A DNA stretch of 64,000 bases from Pseudomonas sp. S09G 359 (GCF_002843605.1 NZ_CP025263.1:3625501-3689500), one strand, 5' to 3'; positions 23,887 to 31,105 are shown, numbered from the stretch's first letter. Made by a program: numbers and translations. Notes: a model not told the origin generated them from the sequence alone.

Positions 23887-24482
23887 GCAGCTTCCCCTTT
23901 TTTCAACTCTCTGGTCATTGCGCGGTATTTGGCTTTGATCGCCTTGATCTCTTCCACGGTGTACTTGCAGGCTGGGTGCAGGCCTTCCAGCCAAGCGACC
24001 TTCTCGGCGCCGATGCGCAACACCAGGCGAATGCGGTACTCCACTGCGTTGCCGGAAAGGTTGCGGTTGCACTTCACACACTGGCGATGGATGTTCAGCG
24101 GCTCGAAGCGCAGCTCCGGGCAGGCGCCGACGGATCGGTAGTGCCCGGCGTCCCACCGGCTGCCGGTCATGAGGTCGCCGTCGCTCGGCGTCGAGTCACA
24201 GCTGATGCACGGCAGGTGCGCGTCACGCAGACGCACGTACTCGTTCACTACGGTTTGGGCTTCGCGCAGGTGATCCGCCCTGCTCTTAAGCTTCTCCTTG
24301 CGGACTTTGATCTCGCGCCGCTCAACTTGAGCCAGAGACTTACGCGCCTTCGCCTGATTTACGTCCTTGATTGCCAGGCCACACTTCGGGCTGCATACGG
24401 CCTGTCCGAGGCGCTGCGGCGGAAAGCTGATGCCGCACGCTGGGTTCTTGCATTTCTTCGGTTTGGGTTGCTTGGCGATCAT
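23883..24482 (-). CDS. ninG: Recombination protein NinG/Rap
   Basis: This 199-residue homologue of lambda NinG (Rap) is a Holliday-junction and branch-specific endonuclease. Visible features are the N-terminal zinc-finger-like cluster (CKNPACGISFPPQRLGQAVCSPKC), a basic coiled region (KVRKEKLKSRADHLREAQ) and an HNH-like C-terminal part (WDAGHYRSVG with the CVKCN pair). It lies in a ninB-ninG pair with 4-nt overlaps on both sides. Confidence 0.9.
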   Translation of the reverse strand: MIAKQPKPKKCKNPACGISFPPQRLGQAVCSPKCGLAIKDVNQAKARKSLAQVERREIKVRKEKLKSRADHLREAQTVVNEYVRLRDAHLPCISCDSTPSDGDLMTGSRWDAGHYRSVGACPELRFEPLNIHRQCVKCNRNLSGNAVEYRIRLVLRIGAEKVAWLEGLHPACKYTVEEIKAIKAKYRAMTRELKKGEAA

Positions 24483-24949
24483 GCAGCCTCCTTGCTGAGT
24501 AGATCAGTGAAAACCACACCTTGGCCCGTGAAGTAGGCTGCAATGCGGTCGGTATAAGCGATGCCCTGGGCGCGATTGAACAGGCTGGTCACTGGGAAAC
24601 CGTCGGGGCCGAACAAATGGCACTCGCCCATCATGGCCAGCTTCGTTTCGTAGGGCAGATGGCGCATGACCCGGTACCACTCGGCCTGAAAGCCGGCATC
24701 CTCGTTCAGCAGGATCTGAACGCCGAAGTGCAGCTTGCAGTAGCGCCGGGCGTCAGCGGCGTCACCGATCTGGGTCATTTCGGCGATGCGCTTGTACATC
24801 CCGAACCACAACCGATTTTGGTCAAGCGTGCGGTCCTTGCCCGGGCGCAAGGAGACCACCACGAACTTCTTGTCGCGGTACATGGCGCTCAACTTGGTGA
24901 TAGCCTCAGAGAGCTTGGCCTGGCAGTTCACGCTGATCTTGTCGGTCAT
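24479..24949 (-). CDS. ninB: Recombination protein NinB (Orf)
   Basis: This 156-residue lambda NinB/Orf-family protein is a recombination mediator that can replace RecFOR functions and binds SSB and ssDNA. It shows the typical RTLDQNRLWFGMYKRIAE block and the FGVQILLNEDAGFQAEWYR and TSLFNRAQGIAYTDRIAAYF segments. It overlaps the gene upstream and ninG downstream by 4 nt. Confidence 0.9.
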   Translation of the reverse strand: MTDKISVNCQAKLSEAITKLSAMYRDKKFVVVSLRPGKDRTLDQNRLWFGMYKRIAEMTQIGDAADARRYCKLHFGVQILLNEDAGFQAEWYRVMRHLPYETKLAMMGECHLFGPDGFPVTSLFNRAQGIAYTDRIAAYFTGQGVVFTDLLSKEAA

Positions 24950-25743
24950 GGCGCCGCCCTCTTCGCTTCCAGTTCCTGAGCTTGCTTGATGAGCAGCGCC
25001 CTGCGATCCGCCAACTCATTTGCCGCGTCAATCCGCATTTCGGTTTTCCGTTCGGCACTGGCCTTGCGCATTTCCAGCATCGAGTTTTTCACCAGTTCCA
25101 ACTTCTGCCGAAGCTGGGGCTCTGGCCGTGTGACGGTGCCAGTGAGCAAACCGGCGATGGCGCGACCGTCCTCAGTGATCGGCTCGACGCTAAGGTCCGT
25201 CAGGTACTTCTGGGCGTGTTCGCGCGGGATTCTCTTCAGCTCCACTGCCTTAGTCACAGCCTGCACGCGACGGTTTGCGTCGAAGCCCACGGACACGTGC
25301 CAGTTGACCGGTTTCGCATCCTCGCGGGCCTGCCCTACGAAACGCTGGTAGGCATCGATGAACGCCATGCGCGCACCGATCTTGTCGCCGCCATCCAAGA
25401 TGGGCTTCGCAGCAGCCAGGGCCAGCTGGATCTCGTCGGTCAGCACCACTGTTTCAAATTCGTCGTTGGTGGTCATGGCGATGGCCCAGGCCTCGTCCTT
25501 GCCCGGGCGCCCGTCGGAGGACTGGACGCGTTGCAGGATGTCAGCCATTGCCAGCTTGCCCTTCACCTCGAAGCGGCAGGCCTTCAATGCGGCTTTGACG
25601 ACGGGCACCGGATACGCGCAGAGGTCTTCAGCCATCATCGCGGCAGTACCCGGGTTCATTTCCTGGCCCATGGCCTCGGCTGTGGCGCAGATGGCGGCGG
25701 CCAATCCGGCAACCTGGTGGTCATTCATTTCAAAGGTATTCAT
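24946..25743 (-). CDS. Hypothetical phage replication-associated protein
   Basis: This 265-residue protein overlaps the replication protein gene by 14 nt. The N-terminal third is helical (DHQVAGLAAAICATAEAMGQ), followed by FEVKGKLAMADILQRVQSSDGRPGKDEAW and a long charged helix at the end. The same N-terminal pattern is common in phage genes next to replication initiators. In lambda the gene after O is P, the helicase loader; this position makes a P-like role plausible. No Walker motif is present, and lambda P also has none. The start at 25743 is the first Met after the overlap. Confidence 0.6.
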   Translation of the reverse strand: MNTFEMNDHQVAGLAAAICATAEAMGQEMNPGTAAMMAEDLCAYPVPVVKAALKACRFEVKGKLAMADILQRVQSSDGRPGKDEAWAIAMTTNDEFETVVLTDEIQLALAAAKPILDGGDKIGARMAFIDAYQRFVGQAREDAKPVNWHVSVGFDANRRVQAVTKAVELKRIPREHAQKYLTDLSVEPITEDGRAIAGLLTGTVTRPEPQLRQKLELVKNSMLEMRKASAERKTEMRIDAANELADRRALLIKQAQELEAKRAAP

Positions 25744-26707
25744 TACGGTCACCTGCTTGGCGTTTGGCCAAAACCATCTGGGCGGCCTGCTCCGCTGCGG
25801 AGTGGTTCGCTTCTGTCCGTTCCATCTGCCGGGCGGTCGTGCCGTTGATGCGCTGCCCAGTGACCCACTGGGTGTGGTAGCTCTCGGCGTTGGCCAGCAG
25901 CTCGTTGAGACTGTGGCACTTGCGCAGCACAGCGGCGTCACTGGTTTTCAGGAAGTGGGCAGCGACGTGGTGGGCGACATCGGCGCCGAGGCGGTCAACC
26001 AGTTGGCCGAGTTGGCCGCCGACCTTGGCATTCCACACTGGCCAGGCGCTGTAGCGTTTGCGGTAAGCCATGGCGTAGTTCGCCCAGACCTTGAAGGTTT
26101 TGCAGGTCTGGTCTTTGGGGCCCGGCATGTCGGCGGGGATCTCAACCCGTGGGGCATCGGTGCGATCAACCACCAGCAACAAGCCGCGGGACTGAGCCGG
26201 CTTGCCGGTGGCGTCCTGCAAGTCCTGACTGGTGTCCTGATTGGTACCCTGATGATTGGTATCCTGATTTGTCGGAGATTTTTCCGACCCTTGCCCGGAT
26301 TTTTTTCCGACCTTGCTCGGAGATTTATCCGAGGTAGATCGGATATTTCTCCGACCCTTGTTTTTTGGTGGGGTCGGATATTTTTCCGACCCATCCAGCT
26401 TCTGGTTCCACTCGACGGCCTTCTCTGTGAGGCGGAAAAGCGTGATGTTCGAGGTGCTGGAAAGCTCAATCAAACCGGCCTCTTCCAGGGCCTTCAGCAT
26501 GCGGTAAGCGGTGTCCGGCTTATCAGTGAGCAGCGGCAGCTCCTCGATGATCTTGGCCTTGCTCAGCGCGAAGAAGATCCCGTCATCAGTCTTGATTGGC
26601 TTGGTCCAGCTTGGGCAGCCGTAGACGAAGGCGAACAGCAGGGCCTGCTGAGAATTCAGCCCCCACTCCAGCGCCTTCACCTGGTTAATCGTGACGGTGT
26701 ATTGCAT
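25730..26707 (-). CDS. Phage replication protein, lambda O-like
   Basis: This 325-residue protein has an N-terminal winged-helix-like region (residues 1-100; ALSKAKIIEELPLLTDKPDT, TAYRMLKALEEAGLI) that fits an origin-binding domain. A low-complexity Lys/Ser/Gln linker (residues about 108-170) is encoded by the iteron array at 26271-26390. The C-terminal domain (FKVWANYAMAYRKRYSAWP) resembles that of phage O-type proteins that contact the helicase loader. Origin repeats inside the initiator gene are exactly the lambda O/ori arrangement. The start at 26707 lies 2 nt after the antirepressor stop. Confidence 0.82.
   Translation of the reverse strand: MQYTVTINQVKALEWGLNSQQALLFAFVYGCPSWTKPIKTDDGIFFALSKAKIIEELPLLTDKPDTAYRMLKALEEAGLIELSSTSNITLFRLTEKAVEWNQKLDGSEKYPTPPKNKGRRNIRSTSDKSPSKVGKKSGQGSEKSPTNQDTNHQGTNQDTSQDLQDATGKPAQSRGLLLVVDRTDAPRVEIPADMPGPKDQTCKTFKVWANYAMAYRKRYSAWPVWNAKVGGQLGQLVDRLGADVAHHVAAHFLKTSDAAVLRKCHSLNELLANAESYHTQWVTGQRINGTTARQMERTEANHSAAEQAAQMVLAKRQAGDRNEYL
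26271..26390. repeat. Five palindromic iterons: candidate phage replication origin
   Basis: Five 18-bp imperfect palindromes fit GTCGGAKATTTTTCCGAC: 26271-26288, 26294-26311, 26316-26333, 26338-26355 and 26373-26390. The first four start 22-23 bp apart, about two helical turns, and the fifth after 35 bp with a T-rich stretch between. They lie in the linker-coding part of the O-like gene. Lambda ori is arranged the same way with four iterons inside O, bound by O dimers. Confidence 0.85.
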
Positions 26708-26708
26708 G

Positions 26709-27557
26709 TCAGGCCTTCCCGACCTTTGCGGCCAATTCAAGGAAGCGATCCACATACCAGTGAGGCTGCGTCTCGCGGGGGCATTGAGGGCTGGTGAGGT
26801 TCTTGCCGTAGGCCATGCCCTTCTCGGTCACGGACCAGAAGTCGACCATTTCCTGCCTGGAGTTTTTGCGCTGAAGAACCTTGAGGAAGCCGTGGGCCTC
26901 AAGAGCAAGGTTGAAGCCGCGGGCGGTGCTGGCGATGGCGTGATCTTTGATCAGGGCGGTGATTGCCTTGGTAGGCATCGAAGAGCCGCCAGCGGCATCA
27001 GGGGCGGCGTCAACGGCGTAGCCTGGAAGGAACTTGGCGTCCAGGCCGTTGTTGGCGGCGATCTTGGCCAGCATCAGCATCTTGCTGGAGTTGGCAGGCT
27101 TCAACAGGCGGTCGAAGCATTCCAGAATGGCCAGCTCGCCGACGATCTTGGAGTTGTTCGGGCTCTGGGCGGAAAACGAGCCGGTCTTGCGAATGCTCGG
27201 CAGGACCTGGCCCACCACCCACTCTTCGAACTTCTCGGCGGTCGGAAGCTTGGACCTCATTACCAGCCGGTAAAGATCGCGCTCCGGGATAATGGTCATG
27301 AAACCACCACCCTGTTTCGGGGTAGTGGACGCAGCCTTGCAGTGACGGGACACGGCATTCTCTGGCTTGGAGTAGCCGAGGGCGTCAGCGACATCGCGCG
27401 CGACAAACCACGGATCGCCGAGCTTGTCGGTGATGACCCGAATTGCGGCGCCGTCGAAGTCGAACGGAATTACTGCTGAATTGCGCGCCACGTTTTCAGA
27501 TTGCGAAAAACGTGGCGCGAGATTGGTAGTGCTATTGATATGTGGCGGCGTTTGCAT
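26709..27557 (-). CDS. BRO-type antirepressor
   Basis: This 282-residue protein has an N-terminal Bro-N domain (PWFVARDVADALGYSKPENA, ERDLYRLVMRSKLPTAEKFE, WVVGQVLPSIRKTG) and a C-terminal domain of about 130 residues of the antirepressor/KilA-C kind. Such proteins bind DNA or the phage repressor. It is the first gene after cro on the early right transcript. The start at 27557 has AGG 8 nt upstream. The start codon and ribosome site overlap a strong promoter that fires in the opposite direction at 27535-27562, which suggests antisense control. Confidence 0.83.
   Translation of the reverse strand: MQTPPHINSTTNLAPRFSQSENVARNSAVIPFDFDGAAIRVITDKLGDPWFVARDVADALGYSKPENAVSRHCKAASTTPKQGGGFMTIIPERDLYRLVMRSKLPTAEKFEEWVVGQVLPSIRKTGSFSAQSPNNSKIVGELAILECFDRLLKPANSSKMLMLAKIAANNGLDAKFLPGYAVDAAPDAAGGSSMPTKAITALIKDHAIASTARGFNLALEAHGFLKVLQRKNSRQEMVDFWSVTEKGMAYGKNLTSPQCPRETQPHWYVDRFLELAAKVGKA
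27484..27519. repeat. Inverted repeat of the GAAAACGTGGCGCG motif inside the antirepressor gene
   Basis: CGCGCCACGTTTTC at 27484-27497 and GAAAAACGTGGCGCG at 27505-27519 form a near-perfect palindrome with a 7-nt spacer. It lies in codons 13-25 of the antirepressor. The arm sequence also occurs singly at 21378-21392 and 38230-38244. It could be a protein-binding site or an mRNA hairpin near the 5' end. Confidence 0.6.
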
Positions 27558-27562
27558 ATAAT
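27535..27562 (+). promoter_or_regulatory. Strong sigma-70 promoter opposing the antirepressor
   Basis: TTGATA at 27535-27540, a 16-nt spacer and a consensus TATAAT at 27557-27562 read on the plus strand. The -10 box covers the antirepressor start codon. Transcription would start near 27569 and run away from the gene through its leader. Confidence 0.65.
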
Positions 27563-27568
27563 CGACCT

Positions 27569-27614
27569 CGCTAAGTTTTATCGAAGAAGCCGACCTCGAC
27601 CGTCGGCTTTTTTT
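27569..27614 (+). ncRNA. Candidate short antisense RNA to the antirepressor leader
   Basis: A transcript from the promoter at 27535-27562 would begin opposite the antirepressor Shine-Dalgarno sequence and end at the terminator at 27588-27614, giving about 45 nt complementary to the antirepressor mRNA leader. No protein frame is present. Position and logic recall P22 sar RNA, which represses ant, and lambda oop. It is predicted from the promoter and terminator only. Confidence 0.55.
27588..27614 (+). terminator. Intrinsic terminator of the candidate antisense RNA
   Basis: AGCCGAC/GTCGGCT with a 7-nt loop is followed by seven T on the plus strand. On the minus strand the same hairpin is followed by TTCTTCG, so it is a plus-strand terminator. 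There is no protein gene on the plus strand upstream, which points to a small RNA. The stretch 27615-27771 holds nothing else I can identify. Confidence 0.78.
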
Positions 27615-27771
27615 ATTGCCTGTAATTCGGCGCCGAAGCGCCAACCACCTCGCCCTACTCCCCGCATCGCCTCTCTCAAAACCCACTGGATAAAACACCA
27701 GCGACCTCAGGTTTCTTACTTCGCAGACCGGCTGGGCCGATACTGGCTACATGGGCAGAAGGGTTTGCCTG

Positions 27772-27951
27772 TCAGGCGGCTTGGTCTTTCTTTGTCGCCT
27801 TGAACTTGCCCTTGGAAAGGACCTGGATCTGGTACTGCCGGGATTCGGGGATCGTTTCCCCCCACATGGTCACGGCGCTTGGGCGGATGCCCAAAGCGAG
27901 TGCCAGCTTCGTCTTGCTGCCGAAGAATTCGGCGACTTCATGCGTATTCAT
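27772..27951 (-). CDS. cro: Cro-type repressor
   Basis: This 59-residue helix-turn-helix protein starts MNTHEVAEFFGSKTKLALAL, the usual start of short Pseudomonas phage Cro proteins, with the recognition helix in GIRPSAVTMW. It is divergent from cI and lies directly downstream of the inferred PR. The ribosome site is GAGGATGCGCA before the ATG. It should repress cI transcription early in the lytic cycle. It is too short to stand out by length, but the family pattern is clear. Confidence 0.85.
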   Translation of the reverse strand: MNTHEVAEFFGSKTKLALALGIRPSAVTMWGETIPESRQYQIQVLSKGKFKATKKDQAA

Positions 27952-27978
27952 TGCGCATCCTCGTTCGAGCCTGTCGCA

Positions 27979-28007
27979 ATTTAAGCATGCTTAAGTTATG
28001 GCATCAA
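27979..28007 (-). promoter_or_regulatory. Inferred PR promoter with operator
   Basis: On the minus strand TTGATG (28007-28002), a 17-nt spacer and TTAAAT (27984-27979) form a sigma-70 promoter for cro. The perfect 14-bp palindrome TTAAGCATGCTTAA (27981-27994) overlaps the -10 box. The inferred PL at 33.4 kb has the same -10 and an operator in the same relative place. Confidence 0.78.
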
Positions 28008-28050
28008 CGGTGATTTGCACCTACTGCATGCTTAAATTCAGTTAACTTAA
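27981..28050. promoter_or_regulatory. CI/Cro operator region
   Basis: Three related sites lie between cro and cI: TTAAGCATGCTTAA at 27981-27994, a site with the half GCATGCTTAA at 28026-28035, and TTCAGTTAACTTAA at 28037-28050. They fit TTNAGNNNNCTTAA to different degrees. The first overlaps PR; the other two lie upstream of and over the inferred PRM. Confidence 0.72.
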
Positions 28051-28053
28051 TAT
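28048..28053 (+). promoter_or_regulatory. Inferred PRM -10 box; cI mRNA probably leaderless
   Basis: TAATAT ends 7 nt before the cI ATG, so transcription would start at or within a base or two of it. No Shine-Dalgarno sequence precedes the ATG (TATTGAGTCC). No good -35 is seen, which suggests activation by CI. Lambda PRM also makes a leaderless cI mRNA. Confidence 0.55.
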
Positions 28054-28060
28054 TGAGTCC

Positions 28061-28717
28061 ATGGAAAGACACGAACGTATCGCCCGCGCCATACAGGTCA
28101 GCGGTAAAAAGAAAGGGGAAATTGCATCGCTTTGCGGCGTTGCAAATTCGGCCGTCACTCAGTGGATCACCGGCGAGAGCAAAAGCCTCAGGCCGGAGAA
28201 CCTTTACGCCCTGGCGAAAGCGACTGGCTTTCGGGCTGAGTGGCTAGCCATTGGCGAGGGCAATGAACGGGAGGCTACCGAATCAAATATCTCCCCCGCC
28301 GCCCAGCCCACCAAATCATTCCGCTACCCAGTAGTGAGCTGGGTTGCCGCCGGCGCCTGGTCGGAAGCAGTGGAGCCCTACCCGGCTGGAATCTCGGACA
28401 CCTACGAGTTTTCGGAGTACGACTCCAAAGGTCCGGCGTTCTGGCTGACGGTCAAAGGTGACTCGATGACGGCGCCCGCCGGCCAGAGCATCACTGAGGG
28501 CACTCTGATCCTGGTAGACACCGAGGCTGAGGTTGCACCAGGTAAGCTGGTGGTGGCCAAGCTGCCAGACAGCAACGAGGCTACATTCAAGAAGCTGGTC
28601 AGCGACGGCGGTCGGCTGTTCCTGAAACCGCTGAATCCGAGCTACCCGATCGAGGCGGTCGACGAGAACTGCCGGATCGTGGGCGTGGTTGTGCAGGCGC
28701 TGCAGAAGTTTTATTGA
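28061..28717 (+). CDS. cI: CI-type phage repressor with LexA-like self-cleavage domain
   Basis: This 218-residue repressor maintains lysogeny. Residues 1-65 form the helix-turn-helix DNA-binding domain (GEIASLCGVANSAVTQWITG). The C-terminal S24 peptidase domain has the cleavage site A97-G98 in WVAAGAW, the nucleophile S135 in VKGDSMTAP and the general base K177 in ATFKKL. RecA-stimulated self-cleavage would induce the prophage after DNA damage. Two lysogeny-type genes follow on the same strand after 80 nt with no terminator between. Confidence 0.93.
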   Translation: MERHERIARAIQVSGKKKGEIASLCGVANSAVTQWITGESKSLRPENLYALAKATGFRAEWLAIGEGNEREATESNISPAAQPTKSFRYPVVSWVAAGAWSEAVEPYPAGISDTYEFSEYDSKGPAFWLTVKGDSMTAPAGQSITEGTLILVDTEAEVAPGKLVVAKLPDSNEATFKKLVSDGGRLFLKPLNPSYPIEAVDENCRIVGVVVQALQKFY

Positions 28718-28797
28718 GGGCGAAGCGCCGCGAAAGCATACAGGCTCGCGGCCAGCCAAAACCGGACACGCACAGCGTCGAACATGGAAGAAACCTA

Positions 28798-29541
28798 ATG
28801 CCTGAGAGCATTACAGCGATTGAAATCGTCCGGCAGAGTCAACAGGGATATTCGATAAAGCCATTTATTGTGCGGGGAGACGATGGCCATCCATATTTCG
28901 TCAAAGGACTCGACAAGGCAGGCGGGTTCGCACTTATTTCAGAGGCAATTGGCGCCGAGCTTGGGAAGGTTCTAGGCCTTCCAATACCTCCTTGGCGGTT
29001 AATGCACATTCCACAGGATCTGATTGCGTTCAGCGCAATCCCTAATGTGGGGGATCTCGGCGGGGGTCTGGCGTTCGCCTCGCTCGCAGTAGAAAACGCC
29101 TCGGATTTCAATCTCAGTAATATAAACCGGACCCCTTTAGACCTAAGAAGACGAATTCTTCTGTTTGATTTTTGGATTCGGAATGAGGATCGGTGCCTTG
29201 GAGATCGTGGCGGCAACGTGAACCTAATATTGGACGCTAGCGGCGACCTAAATGTCATTGACCACAATCTTGCGTTTGACAGAACGTTTGACTCCGATGC
29301 ATTTATGCAAGGGCACGTTTTTCGAGAATGCAGGTCTTTCTTTAGAGATCTGGTCGTTCGTCAGGACTGTGAGCAAATGCTTAGCGAGGCTATGAAGAAC
29401 TGGGGTACGATCACCGCCCTTTTGCCTAACGACTGGCTTTATCGAGATCGCGACTACATCGATGAATCAGAGCCGACGCTAGCAGAGAGGTTGGAAATGC
29501 TGGAAGTGTTCAAGGAAGAGCGGTTCTGGGGAGCGCTATGA
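28798..29541 (+). CDS. HipA-like kinase
   Basis: This 247-residue protein belongs to the short HipA-like kinase group (HipA_2 type). It lacks the N-terminal half of classical HipA toxins. Kinase features are FIVRGDDGHPYFVKG (nucleotide-binding strand region), WIRNEDRCLGDRGGNVN (catalytic loop-like D and N) and LNVIDHNLAFD (metal-binding D). The start at 28798 follows GGAAGAAACCTA. It overlaps the DUF3037 gene by 4 nt and probably shares the cI transcript. It has no HipB-type antitoxin next to it. AT-richer codon use than cI suggests separate acquisition. The function is unproven. Confidence 0.82.
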   Translation: MPESITAIEIVRQSQQGYSIKPFIVRGDDGHPYFVKGLDKAGGFALISEAIGAELGKVLGLPIPPWRLMHIPQDLIAFSAIPNVGDLGGGLAFASLAVENASDFNLSNINRTPLDLRRRILLFDFWIRNEDRCLGDRGGNVNLILDASGDLNVIDHNLAFDRTFDSDAFMQGHVFRECRSFFRDLVVRQDCEQMLSEAMKNWGTITALLPNDWLYRDRDYIDESEPTLAERLEMLEVFKEERFWGAL

Positions 29542-30374
29542 AATACATATGCAACTATTCAATTTTGAGGTTTTTGCCTTACCCTGAAACAGGCGAGTTC
29601 GTAAATATTGGTATCGTTCTGATTGCCAATAACGGTGACTTTCGCTTCAAAATTGAGAAAAAAAGGCAGCGAATTACTAATTTCTTTCCCAGCCTCGACG
29701 CAAAAATATTCGTCAGAGCTCGCAGGGAAATCGATGTGGAGCTGACACGTCTTAGCGGCTTTCTCACTGTTAATCGCGAAGATGTAGGACTACTCCTCTC
29801 CACTTTCAAACATTTGATTCACCCTCGCGAGACGATGATGAGGTTTAGCGATCCTGGCACTATGGCCACAGATAATGCGGACCAAGCTCTCGCGACTCTT
29901 TTCGATCATTATGTGAATCATAGCTTTGCAACGAAGGAGTATCAGGAAACATTTTTGGAGCGTCAGCTCGGAAAGCTGCTTGCCGCGTCCAACCTTAAGC
30001 AGCGCTACAGCGAGCAAAAACTGGGCAATGCTGATTATCCGGTTAAGTTTCCGTTCGTGCTGATGAGTGGCATTGAACCGGTCCAGGCCTTGAAGCCAAT
30101 CCACTTGGGACATGACGAGTCGGCCAAGATCATTGAGCATGGCGATGCCTGGATTTCGAAGATCAGACGCCTGAATGCCGCTGGGCAACTCGCAAAAGAT
30201 ACCCTTTTCATTGCCGGACCTCCCGAAGAAGGCAAGCCAAAGCTACTGAGGGCATATCGGGAGATTTCTGAAGAGCTTAAGTCTTTTCCAGGAATACGCG
30301 TCACCAGTTCGGAAGAAGGGAAATCGGCATTGCTGGAAAAAATAAAACAAGGCATTCCAGATACGCTCCACTGA
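29538..30374 (+). CDS. DUF3037 protein, partner of the HipA-like kinase
   Basis: This 278-residue protein begins MKYICNYSILRFLPYPETGE and continues with FVNIGIVL, the DUF3037 signature. The middle and C-terminal parts are helical and charged, with no catalytic motif that I recognise. The start overlaps the kinase stop by ATGA, so the two are probably made in fixed ratio. HipA_2-type kinases and DUF3037 proteins are recurrent neighbours in bacterial genomes. A terminator follows at 30383. Possible roles are phage exclusion or a toxin/antidote pair, by analogy to rexAB position. Confidence 0.82.
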   Translation: MKYICNYSILRFLPYPETGEFVNIGIVLIANNGDFRFKIEKKRQRITNFFPSLDAKIFVRARREIDVELTRLSGFLTVNREDVGLLLSTFKHLIHPRETMMRFSDPGTMATDNADQALATLFDHYVNHSFATKEYQETFLERQLGKLLAASNLKQRYSEQKLGNADYPVKFPFVLMSGIEPVQALKPIHLGHDESAKIIEHGDAWISKIRRLNAAGQLAKDTLFIAGPPEEGKPKLLRAYREISEELKSFPGIRVTSSEEGKSALLEKIKQGIPDTLH

Positions 30375-30382
30375 AGAGTATG

Positions 30383-30406
30383 AGCCCGGCCCAGCGCCGG
30401 GCTTCT
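30383..30406 (+). terminator. Terminator of the cI-kinase-DUF3037 unit
   Basis: AGCCCGGC/GCCGGGCT with a 4-nt loop is followed by TCTTGT, 8 nt after the DUF3037 stop. The T run is weak but the stem is strong. The following 220 nt (to 30625) hold no gene and presumably carry the promoter of the glycine-zipper gene. Confidence 0.6.
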
Positions 30407-30625
30407 TGTATCTGCCCATTCACACTCGGGCTCCTCTGGTCATCCCAATTTTTGGTGAAACCGCTTAAGCCTGCCCTTCGCCGCTGAAGCCATCACGGCA
30501 TATCTTGTTACAACCATTCGCCTGTAGGCACCGCCTGTAGAGAACTACAAACTTCTACTCCAGTCCTAATGCTAGGCGTGCTTTAAACCGTGAGCGCCTG
30601 CTGACAGCCCATAGAGGTTCAAAAA

Positions 30626-31057
30626 ATGAAAATTACACTGCCTGCCCTATTTTTAGGCGTCCTCATCTCGCAAGGAGCAATGGCTGCCGGAGATGGCACA
30701 GCCGGCCTTGGAGGCGGCGTTGGTGGTGCACTTGGCAATATCGTAGGCCAACAGCTCGGCGGCTCAACTGGCGCGGCAGTAGGCGCAGGCGTAGGTGGTG
30801 CTGCCGGCAGTGCTGTCGGCGCTCAGAGAGGCAACAGAGCTGAAGCCGCATTAGGTGGCGGTATCGGCTCGGCTGGTGGCTCGCTCATCGGTAATCGCCT
30901 CGGCGGCACGACTGGCTCGACGATCGGCGCAGGTCTAGGCGGCGCTGCGGGTGGAGCGCTTGGAAACAACCTGGCGGATGATGAGAGCAATCATCGGTCG
31001 GATGGTAAGAAGCACAAAGGCAACAACAAGCATAAACACAAGAACAAGCATCGTTAG
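30626..31057 (+). CDS. Exported glycine-zipper protein
   Basis: This 143-residue protein has a signal peptide (MKITLPALFLGVLISQGAMA) and a body of GxxxG-rich glycine-zipper repeats over residues 25-118 (GGVGGALGNIVGQQLGG, GAAVGAGVGGAAGSAVG). Such repeats pack in membranes or form oligomers. The end is a strongly basic His/Lys/Asn tail (KHKGNNKHKHKNKHR). Similar chromosomal proteins occur in Pseudomonas. It is cargo in the lysogeny region; a role in the envelope or as a membrane-active factor is possible but not shown. Confidence 0.72.
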   Translation: MKITLPALFLGVLISQGAMAAGDGTAGLGGGVGGALGNIVGQQLGGSTGAAVGAGVGGAAGSAVGAQRGNRAEAALGGGIGSAGGSLIGNRLGGTTGSTIGAGLGGAAGGALGNNLADDESNHRSDGKKHKGNNKHKHKNKHR

Positions 31058-31077
31058 TTTCTGACGCGGTTACATCG

Positions 31078-31105
31078 AGCCCGGCCCTGCGTCGGGCTTC
31101 TTGTT
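31078..31105 (+). terminator. Terminator after the glycine-zipper gene
   Basis: GCCCG/CGGGC with a 9-nt loop is followed by TTCTTGTTT, about 20 nt after the stop codon. It resembles the element at 30383. Confidence 0.55.

Noticed and set aside
25358..26797. 479-residue plus-strand frame opposite the replication genes
   Set aside because: It is antisense to the O-like gene and its partner. The apparent repeat in the middle comes from the DNA iterons.
27558..27698. N-terminal extension of the antirepressor (329-residue frame)
   Set aside because: The extension would translate through the terminator hairpin, has a poor composition (SRARWLALRRRITGNKKSRR), and a ribosome site exists directly before the ATG at 27557.
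28798..29541. Classical HipBA toxin-antitoxin
   Set aside because: The kinase is about half the length of HipA and lacks its N-terminal domain. The helix-turn-helix protein upstream is the phage repressor with a peptidase domain, not HipB.
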